Origin: Theocolax elegans
Taxonomy: Eukaryota > Arthropoda > Insecta > Hymenoptera > Cerocephalidae
NCBI GenBank assembly: GCA_026168455.1
Contig: CM047426.1
Location: 56,611,761-56,675,760 of the forward strand
Direction of reading: 5' to 3'
Length of the DNA stretch: 64,000 bases
Shown: in pieces, positions 1 through 9,108 of the stretch
How positions within the stretch are numbered: the first letter of the stretch is position 1
Layout of the letters: every line of letters starts with the position of its first letter
The notes under the pieces: model-generated
Told to the model about the DNA's origin: nothing
Database searches by the model: none
Seen by the model: only the letters and a program-made list of their open reading frames with translations
Made by a program: the position numbers and the translations under genes

Positions 1-5
1 GGTGA

Positions 6-539
6 GCCTGCAGAATAGCCGCACTAAGGGTGGCTCATGCTTATAGGATCGTGTCAGATATAGCCCTCTTGGTGATCGCGGGAATTCCTCCCATTGATCT
101 TTTGGCGATAGAGAGGACTGATACATACAGAAAAGGTCGGCGTACCTTAGAAAACAGCAGCGTAGCAGCACGTGGTAGTAGCACTCGGTGGTCAAACAGG
201 ACCATCGAACTGTGGCAGCAGAGATGGGATTCGGCAAGCAAAGGTCGCTGGACCCACCGCGTCATCCCAGATGTCGCCAAGTGGACGAGTAGGAAACACG
301 GATTGCCCGACCTGCCCTGGTGTCCTCGATTCGCAGAAAAAAGGTGTGTTTTCCAAACCTTTTGGAAGGGGCCTTTGACACCAGAGGGTATTGGGATGTG
401 CCTTCTTGGTTCACAAGATGGTTGGGATGTCGTAGTGACCTTAGCAGCATCCATTGTGGGGCGGCTCAACCATATCAGAAAAGAAGAAGAGCGTACAAGG
501 GGAGACATTAGTAACCGCCCCACATGCACGGGACAGTGA
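6..539 (+). pseudogene. R1-clade non-LTR retrotransposon ORF2, C-terminal fragment
   Basis: This open frame encodes the region after the reverse transcriptase of an R1-clade LINE. Recognisable family blocks are AYRIVSD...VIAGIPPIDLLA, then W-QQRWDSASKGRWTHRVIPD with the W...RKHG block, then CPRFAEKR, and finally a charged tail with GWDVVVTLAASIV and IRKEEERTR. In intact relatives the RKHG block is followed by a stretch containing most of a CCHC zinc knuckle before the CPRF motif. Here RKHG runs almost directly into LPDLPWCPRF, so the first cysteine and histidine part of the knuckle is missing: an internal in-frame deletion. The frame has a TGA at 3-5 and the window begins inside the element, so RT and endonuclease are not visible. 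The family call rests on recalled motif order, not on a search. Confidence 0.75.
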
Positions 540-745
540 TATTATTGCCGATCACGAAGGGCCAAACGTGGCATGACTGCCCCTCTCGAAGTAATGCCTC
601 ACGGCAGTTTCCGAGGGCTATGGGAGGGGAAGATCAGTCGAGAGGAGGAGCCCTGCCAAGACCAAAGGTCTTTTATTAGGTATGGGTCACGCTGACCGAG
701 TCCCACACTCCGTGCGTGAAGATTTTTACCGCCTCCCCAAAAAAA
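540..745 (+). other. 3' untranslated tail of the R1-clade element
   Basis: Non-coding sequence follows the ORF2 stop (TGA, 537-539) and ends in a short A-run (738-745) that passes directly into (AC)n. No poly(A) tail longer than the A-run is present. The end point is inferred from where the simple repeat begins. Confidence 0.5.
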
Positions 746-825
746 ACACACACACACACACACACACACATTCCCATACCCACATACATACATACATATA
801 TATATATATATATCTATGTATGTAC
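746..825. repeat. Compound microsatellite (AC)n, (ACAT)n, (TA)n
   Basis: An uninterrupted AC tract (746-770) is followed by a short interruption, ACAT repeats (782-798) and a TA run. It is the downstream flank of the R1-clade element. Apparent ORFs across it are simple-repeat artefacts. The stretch 826-937 holds nothing I recognise. Confidence 0.9.
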
Positions 826-937
826 TATGGTCTCTGGAACCATATATGCCCTTATATGGGGGAAGGAAAAATTTTTATATACATTGGCATATATTAGATC
901 CCTCAAATCTTAGACAGGACGGCGGTGAACGATTTAT

Positions 938-941
938 ACAT
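938..941. repeat. Left target-site duplication (ACAT)
   Basis: ACAT lies immediately before the first LTR (TGTAG..., 942). It is repeated at 19082-19085, immediately after the last LTR. A 4-bp duplication is typical of Ty3/gypsy integration. AT-rich flanks make chance matching possible. Confidence 0.6.
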
Positions 942-2011
942 TGTAGCGCTGCACTGGGGATCAGGGTGCAGGTTAAATAGGGTCAAGAATTAATTATAAA
1001 TAAAATAAGCCTTTATTAACAGAAATAATAATTAAAGGGGTGGGCGCCAGCCGCGTTGATTCGCGGCAAGTAAGCGATAACTCGCGGGTTATCGTAAATT
1101 AGAAGTTCTCTGGTACAGCTATCGGTTCGCTTTAAGGGAGGGGAAGGGGAAGGAGGGAATCAGGATCTCGCACACACTATTACGGATACTCGGCGGTACC
1201 GTACGCAGCGAGAGTCCTTGATCGTCGTTCCTGATTATCTGCATTCATCTAATTGGTACGGCATGAGTTTCAGGTACGAAGCTCACCCGCCGCCGCTTGC
1301 TGCTCGAGGCCGAGTCACCCCTCTCTCCTCGACGACGTTGACCTCGCTGATGTATAGCCGCTCCGTCTACGGCTCTAGGTAGGTATTTGGTCATGAGGTT
1401 TACGCACATATGTGTATTTGTATGCGTGATTATCCGGAAGATCGGCTGTACACGTTGTTTGTGTACAGCAACCTAACCTCAATTTACCCTATGATGTTCC
1501 TTGTACAGCTGTAGTGATTATATACAGCTGTACATATATTTCCTTGTCTTTTGTCTTCTGCCTGTGGCTATTTATCCTCTTCCTTGCTCCTTACCCTCTT
1601 ACTGCGTATTTGTTCTTATTAAATATCTTGTTTACAGCTGTATCTTGCTTGGCGTTGGAGATTCTTCTGCTTCCTGCCTGGATACTACCTCATCGCCTTG
1701 ACTGCTATACTATGAAGCTTCGGAGAGTCCTGGAGGCTTCCTGGTGATCGCCTCCCTTGAATATCCTGTTTGCAGTATCAGACTCGGAGGAGCCCACCTG
1801 ATAACCTGATAATCTGAGCTCGCCCAAGGTCCTCATCGCCAGGACCACCTCAGTGTTGTGTACTGTGCTTGGGAAAGGGTATTTAGTATGTGAGGGTAGG
1901 CAGGGCGTAGTTGATGTGCGGGTAGGTAGCTAGGGAAAAGTATACGGGTAGGTAGGTGTTCGCCAGGGGTTCTGTCGCTCGCTCTTGACATGTGGAAAGC
2001 ACATTGTCACA
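942..2011 (-). mobile_element. LTR 1 (3' LTR of Ty3/gypsy element), internally deleted
   Basis: This 1070-bp LTR reads TGTGACAATG...GCGCTACA on the minus strand, so it has TG...CA ends. It matches LTR 2 and LTR 3 except for scattered substitutions and one large change: a 387-bp segment (9378-9764 in LTR 2) is replaced here by 16 unrelated bases (1211-1226). In element sense, a poly(A) signal AATAAA lies at 1012-1017. Two stem-loops are just upstream of it: GCCGCG/CGCGGC at 1050-1067 and CGATAAC/GTTATCG at 1075-1094. Three palindromes TACAGCTGTA lie at 1504, 1523 and 1633. Short ORFs inside the LTR are not supported as genes. Confidence 0.9.
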
Positions 2012-2029
2012 ACTCCCGCCCACCAAACC
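2012..2029 (-). other. Polypurine tract, internal copy 1
   Basis: On the minus strand the bases directly before the 3' LTR read GGTTTGGTGGGCGGGAGT, a purine-rich run ending at the LTR border as expected for the plus-strand primer of an LTR retrotransposon. The same tract follows LTR 2 at 10549-10566. It is absent after LTR 3, where flanking DNA starts. Confidence 0.7.
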
Positions 2030-2639
2030 GAAATTACGCGGAAGTCGTAATTTCAATAAAATGATAACAGTAATGCTAAGCTAAAAAAAAAAATAATAAA
2101 ATAACAAATGCTGCTAATTATTATTTTGCTTAAAATTTCCTTTGCTTATATAATGCTAAAGTTGGTGGGGGTAATTACGCTTGCTTACTTAATAAATATC
2201 CAAATAGCCGGTGCTATTGGTACGGGGTATAGATGTATAGTCTCCTTGACTAGCTGCTTGGCTGGAAATCTGTGTATGTATACGCGCTGTATGGTGTATA
2301 CTTTTAGCTGCTTTTAAATAAATTAAAATTAATTTTAATATAACGACGACTGGCCCCAATACATGGAATATAACATTATAAAATAGAATTTTCGCAATTG
2401 TTTGAGAGCTCTATCCCTACTCGCGATACTCTCATACTTCATACTTACATGATGGCAATCATACTCATACTGTTATACAAATTAATATATAAATTTAGGG
2501 AATAATGAAAAATAATAAAATAATAAACATGAAATAATATAAAATACAAAAAGAAAATTAATAAGGTGTGGTGAATTATTACCTTCTGCTGCTTATAAGT
2601 TTAATTTTTAATTTTTTTACCTACTTGTATTTTATTTCT
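2030..2639 (-). other. Untranslated 3' internal region, copy 1
   Basis: AT-rich DNA between the end of pol and the polypurine tract, with no env-like ORF in element sense. The plus-strand ORFs here do not resemble any protein. The equivalent in copy 2 is 10567-11176. Confidence 0.6.
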
Positions 2640-5600
2640 TTAATTGTCTTTATTAATCTTTCGGGGCATACCTCGCTTTCTAGGTGGGTTATTGCTACTC
2701 GGGTTGTTTTGCTGTATATTTTGTGCTATTGGGCGCTGCGAAGGGGAAGAATCAATTTTAGGTGGGATAACGTTTCTAGGAGGGATATAACGCTTAAGAT
2801 CATTTACGTAGACTTTGACCCTCCGCTTAGTATCTTCGTCTTCAACAATATAATAATTTGCTGATACAACTTCTACTACTCTCGCGGGGCCTATGTTTAT
2901 TGGTGCCATTTTTGCTGTAAAGTGATTATCTTTTGACGACAATACCCTATTGCGTCGACAAACTCGATCGCCAACTTGGTATTGTACCAGTCTACGTCCT
3001 TTATTATAGTGTCTAGCTTGTCTAGCCACTTCTGTGTCTATATGTTTTCTAACAACATCATATATTGCTGGAAGTCTAAGTAATCTTTCGATCCATGCTG
3101 CTGTATTTGATGCTGGAGGGGGGTCTGAGGACTCTAGGTGCTTTCGTATAAGGGCTGTTGGTATCGGGTTTCTGCCAAAATTTAAAAATGCTGGGCTGTA
3201 CTTAGTTGTAGAATGGACAACTGTATTGAGAGCGAAGCAGAACTCTCCTGTGTCGATCCCACTCCCGATGATCTTCCTCAATGAAGTTATTTATCATCGG
3301 TTTTAAATTTCTATTTACCCTCTCTACAGGGTTAGCTTGTGCGAAATAGGGCGGAATTAATGATTGTATAATTCCGTACTGCTGTAATTTCTCTGAAACT
3401 TGGCGATTTGCAAATTCTGTCCCATTGTCCGAAATTAGGTATTTGGGACAACCCCATCGGTTAATGACTAACTCATCGAACGCTTGGAGTACGCTTTTTG
3501 CGTCGGCTCGTGTCAACGCTTTCATTTCGACATAACGGGTAAATAAGTCCTCAAAGACAATTATGTACCTGAAACCTTGCTTTGATGGTGGTTTCGGTCC
3601 CATTATGTCGACTGCTACTACTGTTTAAGGTCTATCTATGTTCCTGCCTTCCATTATTCCTGCTAGAGCCTGCTGATTGCTCTTATGAGCTTGACACTCT
3701 TGACAAGCTCTCACATAATTGCAGGTATCATAGTATATACCTGGCCAGTAGTAGTAGGTGGCTAACCTTGCATATTTTTTGTCATTTCCCAAATGACCTG
3801 CTTGCGGGGTGTAGTGCGCTTCATAGAGAGCTTACTCTCTATCAGCTGCTGGCAGAATTAGCTTCCAAGCATCTAGGTCGGGGACTAATGGGTCTACGAG
3901 GGGATTGGGACGGTGTGCGTATAAAAGGTTGTCTTTTATACATAAATCAGGGTACTTTTGGGGAGATTTTATTACTGCTTGGATTTTCATTTGGTACCAA
4001 AGATCGCTTGTAATAATTATGGCTGTAGCTGCTAATGCTGTATCTTCATATGCTCTCGAAAGTGCGTCAGGTACTTTATGATATGCTCCTTTCCTGTGCA
4101 CAAACTTATATTTATAATTTTGCAAGATTGTGTTCCATAGAGCCAATCTGCCTGTCGGATCCTTGATGTTATGAAGCCAGAGAAGGCGGTGGTGGTCTGT
4201 TACCACGGTAAACTCTTCGCCTTGAAGGTAACCTTTGAGTCTTCCAATAGATCACAAAACGGCTAAACACTCCTTCTCTGTCACCGTATAATTACGTTCT
4301 GCTTTACTAATTGTACGGCTTACGTAATATATAGGGTGTGCTTCACCATTTATTTCTTGGGTAAGCACATCGGCTATAGCGTAGTCGTTAGCATCGGTTT
4401 GGAGGGTAAAGGGGAGGGAAAAATCGGGGCGGGCTAAAACAGGGGCTTGGGTAAGTGCTAGCTTTATTTTCTCGAATGAATCCTGCTGCTCCTGATGCCA
4501 TTGCCATCTGACATCCGTTCGCGTTAAATAATTTAACGGTGCTCTGTATTCTGCTAATTCACCGATAAACCTTGAATACCGACCAATTAAGCCAGTAAAA
4601 CGTCTGAGTTGCTTTAAATTGGTTGGGGCTGGATACTCTAGTATCGGTCGTATCTTATCTATATTTGTTTTAAGGCCATCCTCATTAACAATATATCCTA
4701 GATAAGTTACTTCCGCGCAACAGAATTCGGACTTTTCTCTGTTTATTTGCAAGTTTACCTTTTTGTACTATTCTTAACCATTTTAGGTGTTCCTCAAAGG
4801 TTTTGGCTGTAATTATAATATCGTCCAGATATGCGAATACGTTAGGCTCCCATTCTGGCTTTATGAGCTTGTCCATCATTTTCTGAAAAATTGCAGGTGC
4901 ATTCGATAGGCCGTAGGGGACTCGGGTAAACTGAAATAATCCTTTACCGGGAAGTGAAAAGGCTGTAATTTCGCGGCTTTCTGGTGCTAGAGGGACTTGG
5001 TGGTAAGCTTGGGATAAATCAAGCTTACTAATGTAACGACTTTCTCTCAGATGATCGAGAATGTCGTCCATATTTCGAATAGGGTACGCTATTTTCTTGG
5101 TAACAGCGTTAACCTGCCGGAAATCTATGCAAAAGCAGTATTTTTCGTTTGCTTTTGGAACTATAATTGGGCAGCTGCACCACAGGCTTTCTGAAGGCTC
5201 TATGATACCTTCCTTTAGCATTCTGTCAATTTCCTCGTATCTAGCCTGCAGCATCCTCCGCGAATAACGACGGTTTCGTTGACGAATAGGTTCGGCACCT
5301 TGCACATCGATTTTATGGGAATCTAGGTTAGTTACACCTAGCGTTTTTGGTATTGGGGGAATCATCTCATTTAATAGCTGCTGTAACCTCCTTTCTTGTT
5401 CCGCTGTAGCTCGTTTCAATCCTCCTATGCTTACTAGGGCAGGTAAGCAATTAGGGTCTTTGCCATAAGGATAAAAATGATGTACGATACCTTTATCAGT
5501 CCACCACGTATCATTTTCGTAGCATATATTCATGTTTGCTTTACGTTTAAAGTCGATACCTAATATGCAGTCATAATGCAAGCCATCTGCTACTTGGAAC

Positions 5601-5956
5601 GGCATTATAATAGTTTCACCATCTATTTCCATGGTTACATCTATTATACCTTGTATTGGTACAGCTGTACCATCTGCTACGTTAACGGCTGAATTGCTGG
5701 ATTGTCTCAATTTATGCTGTAATATTCTATTCATTCCTCGCCCAATGAATGAGTGTACTGACCCATCGTCAAGTAAAGCTGTAAGTTTCTGTCCGTTTAA
5801 CTCTATGTTAAAGAAGTGACGTGGATCGATGCCGGGTATTTGCTGTATTAGGGAATTATTTGCTACTAAGTGGGAGGGTATTGACCATTTTGGATGTTTG
5901 GGTGAGAAAATACGGGTCTCTATTTTCTCTGGCTGTAGTTTCCCTGGCTTCTGTTC
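2640..5956 (-). pseudogene. pol: Ty3/gypsy pol (PR-RT-RNaseH-IN), copy 1, broken
   Basis: The frame opens after a TAA at 5957-5959 and overlaps the end of gag by 37 nt in the -1 frame. Domains in order: aspartic protease near 5742-5815 with ALLDDGS, where D-T/S-G is usual; RT with FCIDFRQVNA, LDLSQAYHQVPL, VPYGLSNAP and YLDDIII (about 4812-4832); RNase H with QTDANDYAIADVL and TEKECLAVL; integrase with an HHCC finger (AHYTPQAGH...CQEC), VDIMGP, SDNGTEF and NPVER, giving D,D(34)E spacing; and a basic C-terminus. Breaks: a 1-nt-type frameshift near 4752-4775, in-frame stops at 4252-4254 (TGA), 3832-3834 (TAA) and 3625-3627 (TAA), and a frameshift between 3202 and 3281. The product acts as a polyprotein for cDNA synthesis and integration in intact relatives; this copy cannot make it. 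Confidence 0.9.
5904..5944 (-). promoter_or_regulatory. Predicted -1 ribosomal frameshift signal, gag/pol, copy 1
   Basis: In the gag/pol overlap the minus strand carries the heptamer G GGA AAC (5938-5944) in the correct zero frame (caG GGA AAC). Slippage by -1 gives GGG AAA and enters the pol frame. It is followed by an 8-nt spacer (5930-5937) and a perfect 8-bp stem, GAGAAAAT/ATTTTCTC (5922-5929 with 5904-5911), with a 10-nt loop. The gag stop TAG (5920-5922) lies inside the structure. Slippery heptamer, spacer and stem match the known retroviral arrangement; activity is inferred. Confidence 0.75.
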
Positions 5957-7729
5957 TTATTGCAGCTGCAGTTTGCGTAATTTGTGCCTTGAACACCGCA
6001 ATTACGACAGGTTGCAGGTTCTCGACATTCTGCTATCCAATGCCCAAGATTATTACACCTAACGCAAGGCTCTTTGAATTTTCTTGGGTGAATTGGCTTT
6101 TGCTCTACGTAGTTTGGCGTGCTTAATTTATGTAGCTTGAATTCCTTCTTTTTTGGTCATTCAACCCTTTGTTTAGTTTCCTGCGCTCGCTGCCAATAAC
6201 TGCTACTCTTATTATTCTTTACAGCTTTGCTGTACTGCTGCTTAGACTCTTGCTTAATGGGTGCTGTATGTTTTCTTGCTGTTTGAGGGCTGTTTGGCTT
6301 GCATGGGTACTGGTGCTGTATTTTCTTTTGTGGGTTGGTAGCTATGGGTGCTGTAGACTTTGGGGGTACTACAATATTTTCGCTTTGCTCTGAGGAAATT
6401 GCTGCTAATTTGCGTGTTTTTGTTTGCATAGGATCAACATATGCATATTTTGCTAGGCCGTAATTTTGAATGACTGGTGGAGGTTTGTACGTTTCATCCA
6501 TTAAACGTCTTGCTTCCTCCTTTTTACCAAGTCGCTGCAGCTGTATGAAATGATCGAAATGGTGTCTTTCGATTTTCGATCTATAGCTAGGGTGCAGGTT
6601 CCGGTACGCTCTGTCCAACTGTTCGGATTGAGGTATCGTTGGCTTGACCTGGTCTAGCATACCTTTTAGCTTAGTGAGGTATGTCGAAATATCCTCATTT
6701 GGTCCTTGTGTCCTATTTTCAATAGCTTGTCTAAGCTGGCTTTGCGTTTCCTCTGTTCCATGTTGTAGTCTCAGTGCATCTACAAAAACTAAATAGTCTT
6801 TCCAGCTGCTTTTCTCACGCCTGAACCATTTCCATCCTTCGTCATCTAAGACTGATGGCAAAGCTTTAAATATATCCTGAGTCGAGAGACCATAACTTTC
6901 TCTACATTCCTCAAGATTTGATAAGAATGTCTCCGGATCATTCTTTTTCGCCCCTTAAATTGGATATGGTGGCGTGAGAATATTTGTGCTGTCCTTTTCT
7001 CCCTTATAAAGGTAGCATCTTCTAAGCGAAGGGGTAATACGAAGTCAAATTTATGCTTAACTGTGTCGTCGTTAAGCTTGGTACTGTATGCGTTAATTCC
7101 ATCATCGAATTATCACATACTGGTGACGGTGAACTCAATCTATATGCTGTAGATTGTTCTTGAGGGCGATTAGCTGCGCTGCTCATCCTTAAATTTGCAA
7201 TATTTAATCGCTGCATATTTTCTCTCTCGTTGCTGTTTTCCCTTACAGCAGATTGCATTTCCGATCCGTATTTCATTTCCGGTAATGACAACAAATTCTC
7301 ATTACTTATGGAGATTGGATCTCGGTACTGTCCTCCTGATTGGCCGGTTGGCAATTGAATATAAAGCATTCGTTTTGCTTTACTACTTCTTGCTGGAGCT
7401 GTATCTATAGCGATAGTGGGGATATTTCCTCTTTCTGATTGCGTTATGGACAAATCTGTTTCAATAATCGGGTTAGCCTCATCTACTGCTGCATTCCAGT
7501 CAGCAGACGATGGTCCGAAACTACGTCTAATTTCGTACCTAGCTAACCTATCTCTAATAATTTTACAATCCGAATCTATATTTATTCCGACTTTGCTCGC
7601 GTATACCGTGATTCTACCATCACTGGTATTATTAATATTGCGTCGTATTACACCGGCACCTACTGCTGGTTGTAACACCGATAAGTCTTCTTCCAAAATT
7701 AAATCAAGGTCATCACCGTTGTGAGACAT
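5920..7729 (-). pseudogene. gag: Ty3/gypsy gag, copy 1, broken
   Basis: Starts at ATG 7729-7727, first ATG after the leader. The N-terminal ORF (7022-7729, 235 codons, acidic start MSHNGDDLDL) has no motif I can name. A capsid-type ORF follows (6157-6861 and upstream in the same frame), with WFRREKSSWKDYLVF, NEDISTYLTKLKGML and DRAYRNLHPSYR, as in gag of insect Ty3/gypsy elements. After a TGA at 6157-6159 the same frame continues into two zinc knuckles. The first is a proper C-X2-C-X4-H-X4-C (6025-6066). The second (5968-6009) has threonine in place of histidine. The frame ends at TAG 5920-5922. One or more frameshifts separate the N-terminal ORF from the capsid region (about 6950-7022), so the gene is dead. 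Confidence 0.85.
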
Positions 7730-8025
7730 TTTGATTAATTTATTGCAGCTTATTTTCTTTTAATAATTAAATAAATATTATTATTAATAGCTCTTATTAA
7801 CTCGATTGCCGTGAAATTTTCTTAGCTCTTGTTTAATTATATCTAATTTAAATTAAACACACCAAGCAAAAATTAAAAAATACCAATGAAAGAAAAAAAA
7901 ACAATTTTCAAGCTAAGCTAATTAAATCAAATTCACTTTCACTAAGCAATCCTCATACAGCAAAAAAAATAAACAAGCTTGCTTTATTATGAGCTGGGCA
8001 GTACGGGAATAAATACAGCGGAAAA

Positions 8026-8071
<46 letters not shown>

Positions 8072-9089
8072 GTTATCAATTATTATATTATATATTATGC
8101 AGTGTTATTATTCTGGGAAAATAATATATACAGCTTTTATTTATACACCAAAATATTCACTAAATATTTAATGTTATTAATACTACAATCAATCAGTATT
8201 GGGGTATATGTGCAAGGAACGTGCAAATTGTGCTTATTTAAATAAAATATCAACTGGGTTAGGCAGGCAGCAAACAACAATAAACAAAAATTATGCAGTA
8301 TAATTTGTATACACTAACTATATTTATCGGGAAGCAATTGGGGAGAAATTAACTTTTTGTTGCAATGGGTATAGCAGGACAAGCAAAATTGATTATTATT
8401 ATTTATTAAGCTAACAATAAATAAAACTAGCAAAATGTGTGTTTAATTGAATAAGCATTAGTTGTATATAAGCAAAAAGAAAAACACAATTTAATCAAAC
8501 GTGATAATAGCAAGGGAATATTCAATAGCATTAATATGTATTATATATATAACCAATGGAATTTAATATGCTTAACAAAAACAAATTATAAATTATATTT
8601 CAAGCAGCTTGAGTTATAATTATAACTATAAAATGCAAATTGGTTATCAATTTTATATGTACTACAATTTGAACAACAAAAAAAATTTTTAAATATTTGC
8701 TTATTACAGCTGTATGGGTAAGAAGGAAAGGGAAAATGAATTATTTTAATTTTATATTAACCAGCGTACCCAAAAAAAAACAACTATTCATAACCAAATA
8801 TCCAAGCAGTGCAAATAATACATTAAAAGAAAAAACAAATTTATATTTTCCGTGCACGTGTTCAATTATTAATTATCAAAAAGACCGTTAAAATGGCCGA
8901 TCGGCTTCTTCCGGTGTGTGTGCGAGCTTGCTTGAAGGAGAGAAAAAGGCAATATGGCCGCTTATTTGCGTCGCGCTTCGACGCTTACAGTAATTCTATT
9001 CGCTTTTAACTATTAAAGAAAACAAAAATGCTATACGCCACTTTACGCTAAATTATTAATTTATTTAACTGAAAAAGATCCCTTATAAA
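7730..9089 (-). other. 5' leader of Ty3/gypsy element, copy 1
   Basis: About 1.36 kb of very AT-rich untranslated sequence between the primer binding site and the gag ATG, unusually long for a leader. It includes a TA run (8031-8069). No ORF with family resemblance was found. The copy 2 leader (16266-17630) differs, as far as I could compare, only in TA and homopolymer lengths. Confidence 0.65.
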
Positions 9090-9107
9090 CAACCACGTCG
9101 GGCGCCA
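9090..9107 (-). other. Primer binding site (tRNA-Lys type), copy 1
   Basis: One base inside the 5' LTR end (spacer at 9108), the minus strand reads TGGCGCCCGACGTGGTTG. The TGGCGCCC start and the ACGTGG block resemble the complement of a tRNA-Lys 3' end including CCA. The tRNA assignment comes from memory of lysine PBS sequences and should be compared with the host tRNA set. Confidence 0.75.
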
Positions 9108-9108
9108 A

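Noticed and set aside
41..529. 162-codon minus ORF opposite the R1-clade fragment
   Set aside because: Shadow of the plus-strand frame, which carries the recognisable family motifs.
2030..2639. env gene downstream of pol in the main element
   Set aside because: Only about 600 bp of AT-rich sequence separates pol and the polypurine tract; no signal peptide, furin-like site or membrane segment in element sense.
3582..4013. 143-codon plus-strand ORF, duplicated at 12118-12549
   Set aside because: It is the antisense shadow of the integrase region of pol; its duplication reflects the element, not selection.
7979..8245. ORF rich in Tyr-Ile in the retrotransposon leader, and the similar one at 16515-16709
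   Set aside because: It is the translation of a (TA)n microsatellite and is antisense to the element leader.
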